DNA of 5,421 bases from an uncultured Anaerolineaceae bacterium. GTDB taxonomy: Bacteria > Chloroflexota > Anaerolineae > Promineifilales > Promineifilaceae. The stretch spans positions 1 through 5,421 of the forward strand of contig CALBTC010000247.1 in NCBI GenBank assembly GCA_937967805.1. Direction: 5' to 3'. A program made the position numbers and the translations under genes. Positions within the stretch are counted from its first letter, which is position 1. Each line of letters begins with the position of its first letter. This document shows, one piece after another, positions 3,812 through 5,421 of the stretch. Under the pieces are notes generated by a model that was given only the letters and a program-made list of their open reading frames with translations, did not search any database and was not told where the DNA came from.

Positions 3812-5421
3812 TTATACCGTCGCCTCGTAGCTGTGAATGCCCGATGAGCCATCAGGACGGGCGTCTTGCGCTTCTTCAATTTGCGGCGTGCCGTCAGCTT
3901 CGGTGCAGCGCACTTCAAAGAGATGGTCGCCTTCGCTGAAGGGCCATTCGTAGCGCCAGATCACCCAGGTGGTTTCTGAAAGCGGAGTCCGCAGTTGAGC
4001 CGGCTGCCACTCACCGCCATCCACGCGCACCTCCACACCACCGATGCCGCGCGCTCCAGCGTAGGCAATGCCGCCGACCGGAATCACCTGCCGGCCATCG
4101 ACGGCGCCAACGTTGTCTACGGCCACTGTGTCAATCACGGAGGTGGCCTTGACGCGGGCTACTTCGTCCCAGTTGCGCTCGACCCAGTAGCCTTGCTGGT
4201 ATTGATCGGTCACTTCAATGCCGGTGATCCATTTGGGCTGCTTCATGCCGTACCGGTCGGGAATCCAGATGCGCAGCGGGAAGCCGTGATCTTTGGGCAG
4301 CAGCTTGCCGTCCCAGGCGTAGCAGAACATGATGCGCCGGTCGTTGCGAATCAGCTCCAAATCAACCGATTCATAAAAGCCGTCGCCAGAGGTGATGAAC
4401 AGGTATTTGGCTTCCGGCTGGACGCCGACAGCTTCCAGCACGTCCTGGGCGCTGGCGCCGGTCCATTTGGTGGTGCTGATCAATCCGGTACCGACGCGGC
4501 CGGAGATGCAGGTGAGGGTGACAAACTGGTCGAACGATTCAAACTCGTCGCGGAACTGCTGCAGGGTGAACATGCGTGGGTTATCAACCATGCCGGTAAT
4601 GGGCAACTGCCACGCTTCTTCTTCAATGATGGTAGGTTCAGTTTGCAGGAACACCTGGTAATGCTCAGAGACAGGCGTATATTCTGGCCGGGTACCCGGC
4701 ACGGGCATTACGGGATCATTGGCGTTGGGAAAAACCATATCCCCTGAGGCAATGCTGGCGCCACCGGCAGAAATGCGGGCGCGCTCGGCGCGGGCCAGGG
4801 TGGCGCCAATGCCAGTGCCGGCAACGGTGAGCACGGCCGTACTTGCCCCCAACTGCACTAAGAAGCGACGCCGATCAATGACTTGCACATCGCTAACCGA
4901 AGCGGCTTCTGGTTCAACTTCAATTTCGGTGGGATAGAGACGGCCGTACGCCACGCCCAAAAACCAGCCCCAAACCAGGAAGCCGGCCAGCAGCCACAAT
5001 CCGTTGAGCAGGGGCGAAACATCTGGCTGGGCCACGGAGCGGCTGATGATGAGCAAGGGCAAGCCAACCATGGCCCCCACAATTAGGCCGGCAATGCGCG
5101 GACGGCCCAGCTTGAGCCGGTCCCAAACGACAAAAACGACTGCGCCCAAAACCACTACAATGCCCACAAATTGCAAAACGGCCGACGCGCGTTCGGCCGT
5201 TTTGGCCAGATCCACCACGCTTAACCCCAGCACCAGCAGCGTGTCGATCATTGCGTCGATGCCAAAGGTGATGAGATCGCCGGGCAGAACGCGGGTCATC
5301 CAGTTGAAAAAGTCGTAGGGGATAAAGGAAGTGCCAATCAGTTGTGCGGCGAGAAAGTGAACGGCCGTTAACGCCACCGTCAACAACAAACCAACCAAAC
5401 CGCCAAACGCTAATTTTTTGA
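3812..5421 (-). CDS. Membrane-anchored molybdopterin-dependent oxidoreductase, sulfite oxidase family (start just outside window)
   Basis: 535 residues are visible, numbered here from the codon at 5419-5417. Hydrophobic segments lie near 3-27, 47-70, 80-99, 108-127 and 136-158. Residues 182-210 form an internal Tat-like signal (DRRRFLVQLG plus a hydrophobic stretch), implying folded export with cofactor bound. The Moco-binding domain (about 265-405) contains TLTCISGRVG with Cys304, at the molybdenum-ligand position of the sulfite oxidase family, then LISTTKWTG and GFPLRIWIPDRYGMKQPKW. The Mo-co dimerisation domain (about 430-525) includes GGIAYAGARGIGGVEVRVDGG and ends near HSYEATV. No heme-binding motif (cyt b5 or CXXCH) is seen, so electrons must go to a separate acceptor; the adjacent DM13 protein is a candidate. 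The frame stays open to the right edge with KKLAFGG before the first helix; the TTG at 5398 lies inside that helix and is not a credible start. The substrate (sulfite, sulfoxide or other) cannot be assigned. Confidence 0.94.
   Translation of the reverse strand, partial: KKLAFGGLVGLLLTVALTAVHFLAAQLIGTSFIPYDFFNWMTRVLPGDLITFGIDAMIDTLLVLGLSVVDLAKTAERASAVLQFVGIVVVLGAVVFVVWDRLKLGRPRIAGLIVGAMVGLPLLIISRSVAQPDVSPLLNGLWLLAGFLVWGWFLGVAYGRLYPTEIEVEPEAASVSDVQVIDRRRFLVQLGASTAVLTVAGTGIGATLARAERARISAGGASIASGDMVFPNANDPVMPVPGTRPEYTPVSEHYQVFLQTEPTIIEEEAWQLPITGMVDNPRMFTLQQFRDEFESFDQFVTLTCISGRVGTGLISTTKWTGASAQDVLEAVGVQPEAKYLFITSGDGFYESVDLELIRNDRRIMFCYAWDGKLLPKDHGFPLRIWIPDRYGMKQPKWITGIEVTDQYQQGYWVERNWDEVARVKATSVIDTVAVDNVGAVDGRQVIPVGGIAYAGARGIGGVEVRVDGGEWQPAQLRTPLSETTWVIWRYEWPFSEGDHLFEVRCTEADGTPQIEEAQDARPDGSSGIHSYEATV
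5174..5204. repeat. Perfect 12-bp inverted repeat (7-nt loop) inside the oxidoreductase gene
   Basis: CAAAACGGCCGA (5174-5185) and TCGGCCGTTTTG (5193-5204) are exact reverse complements separated by CGCGCGT. The A-tract, GC stem, loop and T-tract order is the layout of a bidirectional intrinsic terminator, but it lies within codons for KTAERASAVLQ, between two membrane segments. Both arms contain 7 of the 8 bases of the ACGGCCGT palindrome that recurs in this window. Confidence 0.85.

Larger units (their letters stand above)
241..5368. repeat. Ten dispersed copies of the palindrome ACGGCCGT
   Basis: Exact copies start at 241, 1060, 1179, 1789, 2449, 3415, 3469, 4833, 4940 and 5361, spread over all four genes. 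Under equal base frequencies one expects 5414/65536, about 0.08. GC-richness raises this but does not approach ten. The core CGGCCG occurs 20 times and half of these have the full A...T flanks. Reading is in phase as Thr-Ala-Val at eight sites and as Gly-Arg at 1179 and 4940. Spacing is irregular (54 to 1364 bp). The pattern resembles HIP1 (GCGATCGC) of cyanobacteria, a hyperabundant palindrome found mostly in coding sequence. Confidence 0.85.

Noticed and set aside
3811..3816. TATAAT on the minus strand just before the DM13 start codon
   Set aside because: Transcription would begin within or after the ATG at 3809, so it cannot serve this gene. It is formed by the last Val codon and the stop of the oxidoreductase.
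3995..4747. Long plus-strand open frame (250 codons) opposite the oxidoreductase
   Set aside because: It is antisense to well-conserved domain sequence, has no recognisable product and reflects GC-rich third-position bias.
5396..5398. TTG as the start codon of the oxidoreductase (528-residue version)
   Set aside because: It falls inside the first hydrophobic segment, the frame remains open upstream through KKLAFGG to the window edge, and no Shine-Dalgarno precedes it. The true start is most likely just beyond 5421.
1..5421. CRISPR array, tRNA, rRNA, insertion sequence or phage genes
   Set aside because: No spaced direct repeats, cloverleaf, transposase or phage motifs were seen on either strand.

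Overview
The window is a moderately GC-rich bacterial segment in which all four protein-coding genes lie on the minus strand, so transcription runs from high to low coordinates. Gene content suggests a Chloroflexota (Anaerolineae-like) bacterium. The clues are a membrane-anchored sulfite-oxidase-family molybdoenzyme with a long multi-helix N-terminus, a one-helix-anchored DM13 protein, a GT-C-like membrane protein with a C-terminal beta-rich domain, and a bacterial SLC12-type transporter. This assignment is inference from family resemblance; there is no rRNA or other phylogenetic marker here.

Layout in transcription order. (1) 5421-3812: molybdopterin-dependent oxidoreductase, open at the window edge, with about five hydrophobic segments, an internal twin-arginine motif and the catalytic-type Cys of the sulfite oxidase family. 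(2) 3809-3132: DM13-domain protein starting 2 nt after the oxidoreductase stop, so almost certainly co-transcribed and probably translationally coupled. (3) 3131-2919: a 213-bp non-coding stretch holding a cluster of three stem-loops (one a dRS3-like ATTCCC-N8-GGGAAT repeat), a consensus -10 box and a leader hairpin with a U-rich tail. (4) 2918-936: a 660-residue polytopic membrane protein resembling GT-C glycosyltransferases. (5) 935-834: a short spacer with an extended -10 promoter and a strong Shine-Dalgarno. (6) 833-1: the N-terminal 277 residues of an SLC12/APC-superfamily transporter that runs off the left edge.

The first two genes look like one functional unit: an extracytoplasmic molybdenum oxidoreductase with no heme domain of its own, paired with a membrane-tethered DM13 protein that could be its redox partner (inference). 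The two downstream genes appear to have their own promoters and no obvious functional tie to that pair.

The most striking signal outside the genes' functions is the perfect 8-bp palindrome ACGGCCGT. It occurs ten times in 5.4 kb, always inside coding sequence, and is read as Thr-Ala-Val in eight cases and Gly-Arg in two. This resembles the genome-wide HIP1 palindrome of cyanobacteria. A related 12-bp perfect inverted repeat forms a strong potential hairpin inside the oxidoreductase gene. I see no tRNA, rRNA, CRISPR array, insertion sequence or phage gene.
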